Source of the DNA: an uncultured Campylobacter sp.
GTDB lineage: Bacteria > Campylobacterota > Campylobacteria > Campylobacterales > Campylobacteraceae
Length of the DNA stretch: 64,000 nt
Assembly (NCBI RefSeq): GCF_937981295.1
Contig: NZ_CALJPC010000088.1
Location: forward strand, 11,675 to 75,674
Direction of reading: 5' to 3'
Positions 24,851 to 33,210 of the stretch are shown here, one piece after another. The notes beneath the pieces were generated by a model. The model saw only the letters and a list, made by a program, of their open reading frames with translations, was not told the origin of the DNA and searched no databases. The translations under genes were made by a program, and so were the position numbers. Numbering within the stretch: position 1 is the first letter of the stretch; every line of letters starts with the position of its first letter.

Positions 24851-26043
24851 CTTTACCTCGCTATCTTAAATCGCCGCAGATTACGCGGCGATGGAATTTT
24901 ATTTTGCGTCTTGCGATGACGGAATTTTATTGCTTTGTCGCAGCGGAGCATCCGTCTCGCGACGACAACGCAGAATTTTATCTCGCGTCTTTCAGCGACG
25001 AGAAATTTTATTTCGCTTGGGCATGACGATGCGGAATTCTATTTCACTTCGGCGCGGCGGCAACGCAGAATTTTATCTCGCTTCGGAATGGCGAAATATC
25101 CGTCCTGCGGCGAAGCGGTTTGTTTAAATTTGACGCGGCTTGCGATGCGTCGGAGCATCCGTTTAAATTCTGAGCGGTTTGCTGCGCGCAGGTATTGCGG
25201 ACAGCGACTGCGCCTTTTAGAATTTCGTCTTTAAATTTTAAAAAGTGCGAGCTCGGCTTTAAAATTTTGCTCTTAAATTCAGCCCGGTGCTCCACGCTTA
25301 AATTTCAAACGCAGATCGCGTAGAATTTAATGGCTCGCGCACGGAAGCTTGTCGCGTAATTACGCCGCTACCGCAGAAATATTTACGCACTGAGGCTCAA
25401 TGCTATTCTGCGCCATGCTCTGCTCGCCACGGCGCTATATTGCTGCCGCACTGCCCGTCTTGGCGCCGCAATAATACAGCGCGCGGCGACACCCTCTTTG
25501 CGCCACGCTCGCTTACTGCGTCGCTTTTGCGATATCCGCGCTGCCGTCTTTTGGCAGCGCCGCGATGGCACCACGCGCCGTTTCGGTCTTATTTTGCGCC
25601 GCTTACACAGCGCCGTCCTCCGCGCTGCTGTTTTGCCGCACACTGCGCCGCTTCGAAATTTATCTTAAATTTTAAAAACGCTTCGATGCTGCGCGAAATC
25701 TAAATTTTGCCGCTTTAAAATTTCAACTTTGCGATTAAATTTAAAATTTAAGTCGCGCGGAAAATTCGTAACCTGTAAGCAGCGTAAATTTAAAATTTGA
25801 TCGCAAAGTCGCGCCGTAAAAAAATCCAAACATTAAAATTTTAAAACTAGCGCTACGCGGCAGAGCCTCGCGCAGAAACCGACAAAATTTAAAGCCTTGC
25901 CCGCACGCTACGCTGCTAAATTTAAAAGGCGAAATTTCACGCTCAAATTCTGCGAGCATAAAATTTCAAAGCGCGATCAAGGCTTAAAATTTAGCCGCAA
26001 GCCGTGCAAACGAAGCGAATGCCCGCGCGGAATTCCGCGAGCA
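24851..26043. repeat. 1.19 kb repeat-swollen spacer between infB and rbfA
   Basis: At 24893, 24921, 24972, 25001, 25033 and 25067 an (A/G)GAATTTTAT-type word recurs with short GC-rich text between (spacing 28-51), giving an imperfect tandem array. At 25400-25670 a second kind of degenerate repeat, around TTTTGCGCCGC, appears. From 25670 to 26000 AAATTTAAA words dominate. Several short frames are open but look like repeat translations, without ribosome binding sites. Confidence 0.7.
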
Positions 26044-28752
26044 TTAATCAATCGTAGCCTGCTCCTCTTTTTGCTTGTAGCTTTCGATAAAATCGCCCAC
26101 GCGCATATCGTCGTAGCCCTCGATGCCTACGCCGCACTCGAAGCCTTTGGCGACTTCCTTGGCGTCGTCTTTGAAGCGCTTGAGCGAGCTGACGTTGCCC
26201 TCGAAAACGATGACGCCCTCTCTGATGACGCGGATCTTCGCGCCGCGAGCGATGAGCCCGTCGGTAACCATACAGCCCGCGATCTGCCCGATCTTAGGCA
26301 CGTTGATGACCTGCCTGATCTCGGCTTGGCCCAAGGCCTCCTCGCTGATGATCGGGCTCATAAGACCGCCCAAAAGCGCCTTGATATCATCGATTAGATT
26401 GTAGATGACGTTGTAGGTCTTAATCTGCGCGCCGCGCTCCTTGGCAAGCTCTTTGATCTCGCCCGTAGGACGGACGTTGAAGCCCAAGATCACGCAGTTT
26501 TCGCTGGCGCTTGCTAAGGCGATGTCGTTTTGCGTGATACCGCCGATGCCGCTGTGGATGATATCGACCTTAACTTCGTCGTTGCGAAGCTTCTCAAGGC
26601 TTGCTTTGATAGCTTCCAACGAGCCCGCGACGTCGGCCTTGACGATCACGGGTAGGCTTTTTAGCGAGCCTTCGGCGATCTTGGCGCTTAGCTCGTCGAT
26701 GGTGACCTTGGTCGATTTGCTAAGCTCTTTTTGGCGCTGATGCTCGTAAATTTTACTTGCATACTCGCGCGCTTCCTTATCGCTTGAAACGCCAATTAGT
26801 GTCTCGCCGGCGCCCGGAACCTCGCTAAGGCCTATGATAACGCCGCATTCGCCCGGTAAAATTTGCTTTAGCGCCCTGCCCTTATCGTCGCTAAGCGCAC
26901 GCACCTTGCCGTATGCGATACCAGCTACGACGGTGTCTCCGACGTGTAGAGTGCCGTTTTGCACGATGACAGTAGCAACCGCGCCGCGCCCCTTTTGAAG
27001 GGAGCTTTCGATGATGGTTGCCTTAGCTTGCTTGCTAGGATCTGCTTTGAGCTCCAAAAGATCGGCCTGCAAAAGCACGATCTCTAATAAATTTTCAATT
27101 CCCTCGCCCGTCTTTGCGGAGATCGGCACGAACTCGTAGCTACCGCCCCACTCGGTAGGCATTATATCAAGCTCTGCAAGCCCAGTTTTTACGAGATCGG
27201 GATTAGCATTAGGCTTGTCCATTTTATTTATCGCGATGATGATCGGAACGTTTGCGGCCTTGGCGTGCGCTATAGCCTCCTTGGTCTGAGGCTTGACGCC
27301 GTCGTCTGCGGCCACTACGATGATTACGATATCGGTGACCTCGGCTCCGCGCGCGCGCATCGAAGTAAAGGCCTCGTGGCCCGGAGTGTCTATGAAGGTG
27401 ATCTTCCTGCCGTTTTTCTCGACCATATACGCGCCTACGTGCTGCGTGATGCCGCCCGCTTCACCGCTTGCTACGCGAGAGTTTCGAATGTAATCGAGCA
27501 GGCTCGTTTTGCCGTGATCAACGTGTCCCATTATGGTAATGACAGGCGCTCTAGCGATTAAATTTTCTTCGCCTTCGCTATCCTCGTAAGCTTTGATGTA
27601 ATCAAACTCCTGCGCCTCATCGATGATATTTACCTCAATGCCAAATTCGCTTGCTAAAATTTCTATCGCGTCCTCGTCCAAAAAGTCGTTTTTCGTCGTC
27701 ATCATCCCGAGCGCAAATAACTTGCCGATGATCTCGCTAGGCTGCTTTTTGATCTTATCGGCGAACTCATAGACGCGGATCTCTTTTGGGATATTTACAG
27801 AGCTTACGATTTCGCTACCCTGCTCGCGAGGGGCTTTTTTATGCTTTTTGCGACCGCCGCGACTTATGCTGCCTTCGCTACTAAAAATTTGATTCTGCGA
27901 GGCGCGATAAATATTAGGTTGGTTTTTACTTTTGGTGCGGTTTTCGGTTTGGATCGGTTTGACGGTGAAATCGGGCATTACCACGACGTCTTCGTCCTCG
28001 ATGACGATATCCGCCATCTCGTGATCAGGAATGATGTCGATTTTAAGGGCATCCTCTTTTTTGGCAGCGGGAGCTTTTTTCTTTTCGATCTTTTTCTTTT
28101 TCAAATTTAGTTCAGCGTTTGAGAAGATCGCCTCTAGGCTCGCACTTATCTTTTCGCGCCTAGGCTCGGTTCTATCTTGTGCCGCCGGGGCTTGAACTTC
28201 CTTTTTCTTTTTTACGATGACTAAGCCGCGGCGCTTTTGCAAGCTCTCGCTAGCGATACTATCGCCGCTGTTTATCTGCACCGGCGCAGGCTTTGAGGCG
28301 GCGTTTTGCTTCTCCTCTTTATCCTGCGGGGCGGAGAAAATTTCTTCTTTTTGATTTTGAGATTTTTCGGTTTTTACCTCGGGCTCTTGCGTACGCGCTT
28401 TTTCGTTGCTAGGCTCTTTGGCGATCTGCGAGGACTCTTTGGATTCGGAAGCTTTTAAGCTTTCCGCCTTTTTAGGGCTCTCTTTTTTAGCGGTTTTTTT
28501 AGTTTCGCTCTGTTTTTTAGCGGGCTTATTCTCGTCCTCTTGCGCTTTTTCGGAACTTTTCTTCGCGGGCTTTGACTTTTTCCCCGGCAAAATTCCCGTC
28601 TGGATATAATCGTAAATAGCGGCAGCTTCCTCTTCGCTTACTTTATTCGACGCGGTTTTTACCTTTTTAAAGCCCATCTCCTGCGCTTTTTCGATTATCT
28701 CTTTGCTTGCGTATCCAAGCTCGTCCGCGATATCTTTAATCAGAACACCCAT
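26044..28752 (-). CDS. infB: translation initiation factor IF-2
   Basis: GTPase that places initiator tRNA on the 30S subunit. 902 residues. An N-terminal IF2_N motif (KEIIEKAQEMGFKKVKTAS) is followed by ~250 residues of Lys/Glu/Ala-rich linker, then the G domain: GHVDHGKTSLLD near residue 408, DTPGHEAFTSMR, NKMDKP and SAKTGEG. The C-terminal beta-barrel and tRNA-binding domain are complete. It overlaps the ylxR-like gene by 17 bp. Confidence 0.98.
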   Translation of the reverse strand: MGVLIKDIADELGYASKEIIEKAQEMGFKKVKTASNKVSEEEAAAIYDYIQTGILPGKKSKPAKKSSEKAQEDENKPAKKQSETKKTAKKESPKKAESLKASESKESSQIAKEPSNEKARTQEPEVKTEKSQNQKEEIFSAPQDKEEKQNAASKPAPVQINSGDSIASESLQKRRGLVIVKKKKEVQAPAAQDRTEPRREKISASLEAIFSNAELNLKKKKIEKKKAPAAKKEDALKIDIIPDHEMADIVIEDEDVVVMPDFTVKPIQTENRTKSKNQPNIYRASQNQIFSSEGSISRGGRKKHKKAPREQGSEIVSSVNIPKEIRVYEFADKIKKQPSEIIGKLFALGMMTTKNDFLDEDAIEILASEFGIEVNIIDEAQEFDYIKAYEDSEGEENLIARAPVITIMGHVDHGKTSLLDYIRNSRVASGEAGGITQHVGAYMVEKNGRKITFIDTPGHEAFTSMRARGAEVTDIVIIVVAADDGVKPQTKEAIAHAKAANVPIIIAINKMDKPNANPDLVKTGLAELDIMPTEWGGSYEFVPISAKTGEGIENLLEIVLLQADLLELKADPSKQAKATIIESSLQKGRGAVATVIVQNGTLHVGDTVVAGIAYGKVRALSDDKGRALKQILPGECGVIIGLSEVPGAGETLIGVSSDKEAREYASKIYEHQRQKELSKSTKVTIDELSAKIAEGSLKSLPVIVKADVAGSLEAIKASLEKLRNDEVKVDIIHSGIGGITQNDIALASASENCVILGFNVRPTGEIKELAKERGAQIKTYNVIYNLIDDIKALLGGLMSPIISEEALGQAEIRQVINVPKIGQIAGCMVTDGLIARGAKIRVIREGVIVFEGNVSSLKRFKDDAKEVAKGFECGVGIEGYDDMRVGDFIESYKQKEEQATID

Positions 28753-28963
28753 TTAAAACCCTCTCCTTGATATGTCCCAAATCTGCGCTAGACGCAAATT
28801 TAGATAGATATTTTGAAATTTTCTCTTTTTGATTTATGCAACCGTCGCAAATATAAAATTGTCTGTTTGAGCTTATATTTTTAAAATTTTGCAAAAAGGC
28901 GTGGAGTTCGCGCTTGGCGAAGCGCCCCTTGCAAATAACGCACATCCTAATCGGTTCGCTCAT
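28736..28963 (-). CDS. YlxR-like (DUF448) small protein
   Basis: 75 residues. IRMCVICKGRFAKREL near the start and CDGCINQKEK in the middle give two CxxC pairs, typical of DUF448 proteins encoded immediately upstream of infB. Proposed in other bacteria to bind RNA or RNase P. It overlaps the infB start by 17 bp, so translation is coupled. Confidence 0.8.
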   Translation of the reverse strand: MSEPIRMCVICKGRFAKRELHAFLQNFKNISSNRQFYICDGCINQKEKISKYLSKFASSADLGHIKERVLNGCSD

Positions 28964-28984
28964 GCGATTATATCTTTATTTTTC

Positions 28985-29866
28985 TTAGTCAATATTAAAG
29001 CCGCCGTTGTCGATATCTAAAATTTCGACGCGGAAGTTTTGAAAATTTTCGCTAAGGCAGGCTTTAAGCTTTGCGGCGTCGGATCTGTAGGCTAAATTTA
29101 AAAAGCTTGAGCCGCTACCGGAGAGCGAGCTCATAAGCGCGCCGTTATCATAGGCGATCTCGCGCACCTTAAAAAGCTGCGGAAGCACGCCCATGCGCAT
29201 CTGCTCGTGCATCTTATCGATACAGGCATAGCGCAAGCTGTCGTAGTCGCGTCGCATAAAGCAAGCACTCAGAAACGCCGCGTGCGAGAGGTTGCTAACG
29301 CAATCTTTGATCGAAAAGCTCTTAGGCAGCTTGCCGCGAGATTCGTTCGTAGGCATCGGCGTATCGGGAATGACAACGACCGCTTGCAGATCTTGCGAAA
29401 TTTCGCATTTTTGCGTGCGAACCGTCTTGCCGTCCACGACGCTGCTGACAAAGCCGCCGAGCGTTGCGGGCGCGATATTATCCGGGTGGTTTTCATATTC
29501 CAGCGCCGTGTTTAAAATTTTAGCGCGATCGATCTCAAAACCGCAAATTTTATAAGCGCTTGCGATAGCGCCTACGATCACGGCCGAGCTACTGCCTAGC
29601 CCGCGCGAAAACGGGATGTTATTGTGAAAGGCAAATTTAAAATTTGCCTCTTGCCCGCCGCCTAGTTTTCTGTAAATTTCATTGAAAATGTTCAAAAAAG
29701 CGTTGCCCTTCTTAAGCCACGCTCTGTCGCTGCCCTCGCCGCTAAGCGATACGCAAAAAAACTTCTGCTCGGTAATCTCTACTTCGTTAAATAGCCCTAG
29801 GCTAAGGCCGAGCGCGTCGAAACCGGGGCCTAAATTTGCGCTCGTCGCAGGAATTCTTATAATCAA
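28985..29866 (-). CDS. thrB: homoserine kinase
   Basis: Phosphorylates homoserine on the way to threonine. 293 residues, GHMP kinase family. ATSANLGPGFDALGLSL near the start, the ATP loop PFSRGLGSSSAVIVGAI near residue 88, and a C-terminal LSGSGSSFLNL. It shares its substrate with MetX (11264). It lies between the tsaB-like and ylxR-like genes with gaps of 8 and 21 bp. Confidence 0.96.
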   Translation of the reverse strand: MIIRIPATSANLGPGFDALGLSLGLFNEVEITEQKFFCVSLSGEGSDRAWLKKGNAFLNIFNEIYRKLGGGQEANFKFAFHNNIPFSRGLGSSSAVIVGAIASAYKICGFEIDRAKILNTALEYENHPDNIAPATLGGFVSSVVDGKTVRTQKCEISQDLQAVVVIPDTPMPTNESRGKLPKSFSIKDCVSNLSHAAFLSACFMRRDYDSLRYACIDKMHEQMRMGVLPQLFKVREIAYDNGALMSSLSGSGSSFLNLAYRSDAAKLKACLSENFQNFRVEILDIDNGGFNID

Positions 29867-29874
29867 GCTCTCTC

Positions 29875-30312
29875 CTAAACCGCTTCTATGATGTAATTTG
29901 GAAGTATATCATCGCTTTTATTTAAAACCGATAAATCCTGCGGCAAAGATAGCGGGGCGGGGGTGCATTTTTTCATTTTGATTTCGCCGCGATCGTAAAC
30001 GTAGCTGAAGTTTTTATTCGCCCTGATCGGCCCGAAGCCGCTTAGCTCAAAGCCGCTGATCGCGTACAGCGGCACATCAAGGGCGATGCTAAGCGTGCGC
30101 AAAATCACGTAACTTACCTTCATGCCCATAAAGCTGCCGGGAGTATTTGCGTAGATGAGCTCTTTGATTTTATAAGTTTTTAGAATTTCGCTAAATTTAG
30201 CAATCAGAAATTTATCGGCTTTTTCGCCTTCAGCGCTTGAAAATTCCGCTATCTTAGCGCCGTTTTCATACACGCCGAGCAAGCATGGAGCGCTAAGAGC
30301 AGCGATTAGAAT
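29875..30312 (-). CDS. tsaB: TsaB-like protein (t6A tRNA modification), possible ATT start
   Basis: TsaB scaffolds TsaD and TsaE in making N6-threonylcarbamoyl-adenosine at position 37 of ANN-decoding tRNAs. The signature NTPGSFMGMKVSYVILRTLSIAL matches the family TGPGSFTGLRIG...KGLA segment. The protein is short, as in Campylobacter. No ATG, GTG or TTG lies ahead of the first strand: TTG 30282 would remove LIAALSAPC. ATT 30312 is in frame with AGAGG five bases upstream, and lies 24 bp after the lpxC stop, so a rare ATT start is proposed. If it is not used, the gene starts at TTG 30282. Confidence 0.7.
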   Translation of the reverse strand: MLIAALSAPCLLGVYENGAKIAEFSSAEGEKADKFLIAKFSEILKTYKIKELIYANTPGSFMGMKVSYVILRTLSIALDVPLYAISGFELSGFGPIRANKNFSYVYDRGEIKMKKCTPAPLSLPQDLSVLNKSDDILPNYIIEAV

Positions 30313-30336
30313 TTCAACCTCTTTGATTTTGCAGCC

Positions 30337-31221
30337 TTAAGCAAAGACTTTTTGATATTCGCGCACAACCTCGGCGGTAAGATCTACAAGCTCGAAATTT
30401 TTAGCGTCAGCTAGAACTGCCAAAGTTAGTTTATGATTTAGATCGTGGCTTCCCGCAAACGCTGTATAATCGCCCAAAATCGGAGCGCCCACCAGCGCAA
30501 GATCGCCGATTGCATCTAAAATTTTATGACGGACGAACTCGTTTTCAAAACGCAAGCCCTCTGGATTTAAAATTTTATTCTCATCGATTACGACGGCGTT
30601 TTCTAAGCTGCCGCCTAGAGCTAACCCCATTGAGCGTAGCGCCTGCACGTCTTTCAAAAACCCAAACGTACGCGCTCGCGAAATTTCTTTAAGATAGGCT
30701 TTTTTGCTAAATTCAAAAACGTAGTGCTGAGTGCCGATGAGCGGATGGCTAAATTTAATCGTATAATCAAATTTCGGGCTCTTGCTCGGGCTTAGCCGTA
30801 CAAGCTTATCTCCCTCGCGAATCTCCACGGCACGCTTGATGATGAGAGCTTTTTTATTTGCGTCGAGCTCTCTTACGCCCGCTTCGTCCAAAAGCATACA
30901 AAAGCTCGCCGAACTTCCGTCCATTACAGGAATTTCATTAGCATCGACGATGATACGGATATTATCGATACCATAGGCATTAATGGCGCTCATTAGATGC
31001 TCTATTGTTGATATATAGCCCTTCTCATTTCCTACGACGGTCGCCATTTGCGTATTTATGACGTTTTTCGGCTCGGCTTTAAAACTAACGCCAAGATCAC
31101 TTCTATAAAATACGATTCCACTGCCCGCCTCTAAAGGCTCTAACGTAAGTCTGATAGGCTCACCTTTGTGCAGCCCGATGCCGACGTTATGGACTTTCTT
31201 AGCTATCGTTGTCTGTCTCAT
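30337..31221 (-). CDS. lpxC: UDP-3-O-acyl-N-acetylglucosamine deacetylase
   Basis: Zinc enzyme of the committed step of lipid A synthesis. 294 residues from ATG 31221, which has GAGGATAGAA upstream and begins MRQTTIAKKV; ATGs at 31239 and 31251 are in frame but less likely. Zinc ligands lie in STIEHLMSA and RHKILDAIGDL, and the catalytic His in GSHDLNHKL. ARTFGFLKDVQAL is also present. It follows the M23 peptidase gene and precedes tsaB. Confidence 0.96.
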   Translation of the reverse strand: MRQTTIAKKVHNVGIGLHKGEPIRLTLEPLEAGSGIVFYRSDLGVSFKAEPKNVINTQMATVVGNEKGYISTIEHLMSAINAYGIDNIRIIVDANEIPVMDGSSASFCMLLDEAGVRELDANKKALIIKRAVEIREGDKLVRLSPSKSPKFDYTIKFSHPLIGTQHYVFEFSKKAYLKEISRARTFGFLKDVQALRSMGLALGGSLENAVVIDENKILNPEGLRFENEFVRHKILDAIGDLALVGAPILGDYTAFAGSHDLNHKLTLAVLADAKNFELVDLTAEVVREYQKVFA

Positions 31222-31271
31222 TTCTATCCTCGTTTTCATTAACCCGCGCATTATAGCGAAAATTTTAAAAT

Positions 31272-32651
31272 TTACTTACCTTTTTCTATTACTTTTTTGG
31301 ACGATTCTAAGACGTCGGTAATGTTATCTTTCATCCACTTAGGATCCATCCACTCCTCGGGTCTTACGTCCACACCCTGAACTACGATGCCAAAATGCAG
31401 ATGATCTCCGAAAGCAAAGCCGCTTGAACCCGTTTGCGCTAGAATGTCGCCCGGCTTTACATCGCTGCCCACACTTAACTGCGTCGCCGAGCAGTGTCCG
31501 TATATGCCGTATAAGCCGAAGCCGTAGTAAATTCCTAAATTTAATCCGAAAATTCCGTTTTCCTGCGCAAAAACTACCTTGCCGTAGTTGCTCTCTTTAA
31601 TATCGGCGTTTGCGACGCTTGCTAGATCGAGCCCCATATGCCACGACTCGCTTACCTGTTCGTCGTTCATAAAAAATATCCGATGATCGGCAAAGCTTGC
31701 TACCGCTGCGCCTTTAGCAAGCGGATAAAAAGGCTTTAGCTCAAATCCATTTATTTTATCCTCGTGCACCGCGCTAGTAGCGGCGTGCAGATCATCTCCG
31801 TTTTTCTTACGCAGAGTTTCGTTTACGAATTTAAATTTCTCCAGATCGCTCATCGAGTTAAAATTCTGCGCATATTGGCTAGCCAGATCGCTTACCTTAC
31901 CGTTAATAAAGCCCGGATTTAGCTTGATAGTAGAGACTTTATATTTTTTGTCCTGATAAAAATATTTTATTTGCGAAATGCTTTCGTTGCCTGCACGATC
32001 GGTGGCGACCGCTTCTGCGCGAAATTCCTCTAAATTTGCAGGCCACGCTACGAGAGACGCATAATAGCCCTCTTTTACAAAAGGAATTGCTTTAAAAATT
32101 TTGCCATAGTTGGTTTTGACATAGACTTCGCTTAGGCGCTCGTCTTTTGCCGAAAATACGACTACAGCGCTACCGCCTTTAGTGATTTTATAGGATTGAT
32201 TGATGATATTGATGATGGGCTTTTTGTCATCTATTATTATATTTGCCGTTTTTGCGCTCTTATTTCCTTGCGCAAAATTCCACGAGCTAATGTCATTTGC
32301 GAAAACCTCGAGCTTGTAGTTTTTATCTTTATTAAGCATCAAATTTTTAGGAAATTGCACGGCAAGCTCTAGCGTAGTTTGCGGAACGTTCAGCTCCTCA
32401 TTTAGTAGCGGTATCGTGCTGGCTCCGTCGTTTAAATTAACGCGAACGAGCTTAATGCCAGTATCATCTGAAATTTTAATCTTCAAGGGCGAGGTTAAAT
32501 TCCAATAAATTTCATTTTCCAGCGCAATTTGCGGAGGATTTTTTTCAAATTTCGGCGAGGTAAAAATTCTAAAGATTCCATAAACCAAAGCGCATATTAT
32601 AATAAGAAATATTAAAATTTTAAGCTTCGTTCCATTGCCATTTCTACGCAT
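31272..32651 (-). CDS. M23 (LytM-type) peptidoglycan endopeptidase
   Basis: 459 residues. A short cytoplasmic start and one TM helix (LKILIFLIIICALVYGIF) anchor it to the inner membrane. The periplasmic part has Ig/beta-type domains and a C-terminal M23 domain with HMGLDLASV, YGIYGHC and GDHLHFGIV, so the HxxxD, H and HxH zinc ligands are intact. Such enzymes cut peptide cross-links and influence helical cell shape in Campylobacterota. It stands first in the lpxC-infB minus-strand run. Confidence 0.9.
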   Translation of the reverse strand: MRRNGNGTKLKILIFLIIICALVYGIFRIFTSPKFEKNPPQIALENEIYWNLTSPLKIKISDDTGIKLVRVNLNDGASTIPLLNEELNVPQTTLELAVQFPKNLMLNKDKNYKLEVFANDISSWNFAQGNKSAKTANIIIDDKKPIINIINQSYKITKGGSAVVVFSAKDERLSEVYVKTNYGKIFKAIPFVKEGYYASLVAWPANLEEFRAEAVATDRAGNESISQIKYFYQDKKYKVSTIKLNPGFINGKVSDLASQYAQNFNSMSDLEKFKFVNETLRKKNGDDLHAATSAVHEDKINGFELKPFYPLAKGAAVASFADHRIFFMNDEQVSESWHMGLDLASVANADIKESNYGKVVFAQENGIFGLNLGIYYGFGLYGIYGHCSATQLSVGSDVKPGDILAQTGSSGFAFGDHLHFGIVVQGVDVRPEEWMDPKWMKDNITDVLESSKKVIEKGK

Positions 32652-33155
32652 AAAAGAGCCTTTGATATGATTTTAGAGCGCGATTTTACAAGCTTAACTT
32701 AAATTATCGGTAAAGCGAGGCAAAATTTAACGCAAATGTTTAGCGATTTACGAGGCGATTTAAAATTTTAAATTCTAGCGATTTTAGAATCTCAAAATTT
32801 ATGAGCTTTAAAATTCAGTGGCGCGCTAAATCCTATGCAGCGAAATTCCGTGCGCGACAAAGCGGCGTTTATCATCTATATCGTAACCTTTAAAATTTCA
32901 ATATAAAATTTCTTTAAATTATGCTAATGGCTTGTATTGATTTTTTAGAACTCTTATGCTTAAAATTTTACCATACGAATGAAATTCTAAACTATCTTGA
33001 TAAATAAAATTCTAAAAAATTCAAAGCAAGCTACGCGTTTAAATTTCATCCTAAGCCGAGCGGAATTCCAATTAAAATTTAGCTCAACCCGCTTACAATA
33101 ATTCGGCTGCAAATTAGCGCGACAAGAAAAGTCAAAATTGCAGCGTTACTAAATT
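32652..33155. other. about 500 bp AT-rich spacer, no gene
   Basis: No ORF of note. RAATTY words are frequent. It separates bamA from the M23-lpxC-infB unit, and its left part (32652-32720) probably holds the promoter of the M23 gene. Confidence 0.5.
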
Positions 33156-33192
33156 TTAAGGCGTGCGGTAGAAAATTCTACGCACGCCTTAA
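33156..33192 (-). terminator. hairpin after bamA
   Basis: TTAAGGCGTGCG pairs with CGCACGCCTTAA around an inner TAGAA-AA-TTCTA stem, giving about 17 base pairs with one bulged G. It starts 19 bp after the bamA stop. The following minus-strand sequence (AATTTAG) is only weakly U-rich. Confidence 0.75.
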
Positions 33193-33210
33193 TGTTCGCA
33201 ATTGCCGCGT

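Noticed and set aside
24891..25295. Overlapping 78-99 residue frames in the infB-rbfA spacer
   Set aside because: Their sequences are translations of the GAATTTTAT repeats in several frames; no ribosome binding site and no conservation signal.
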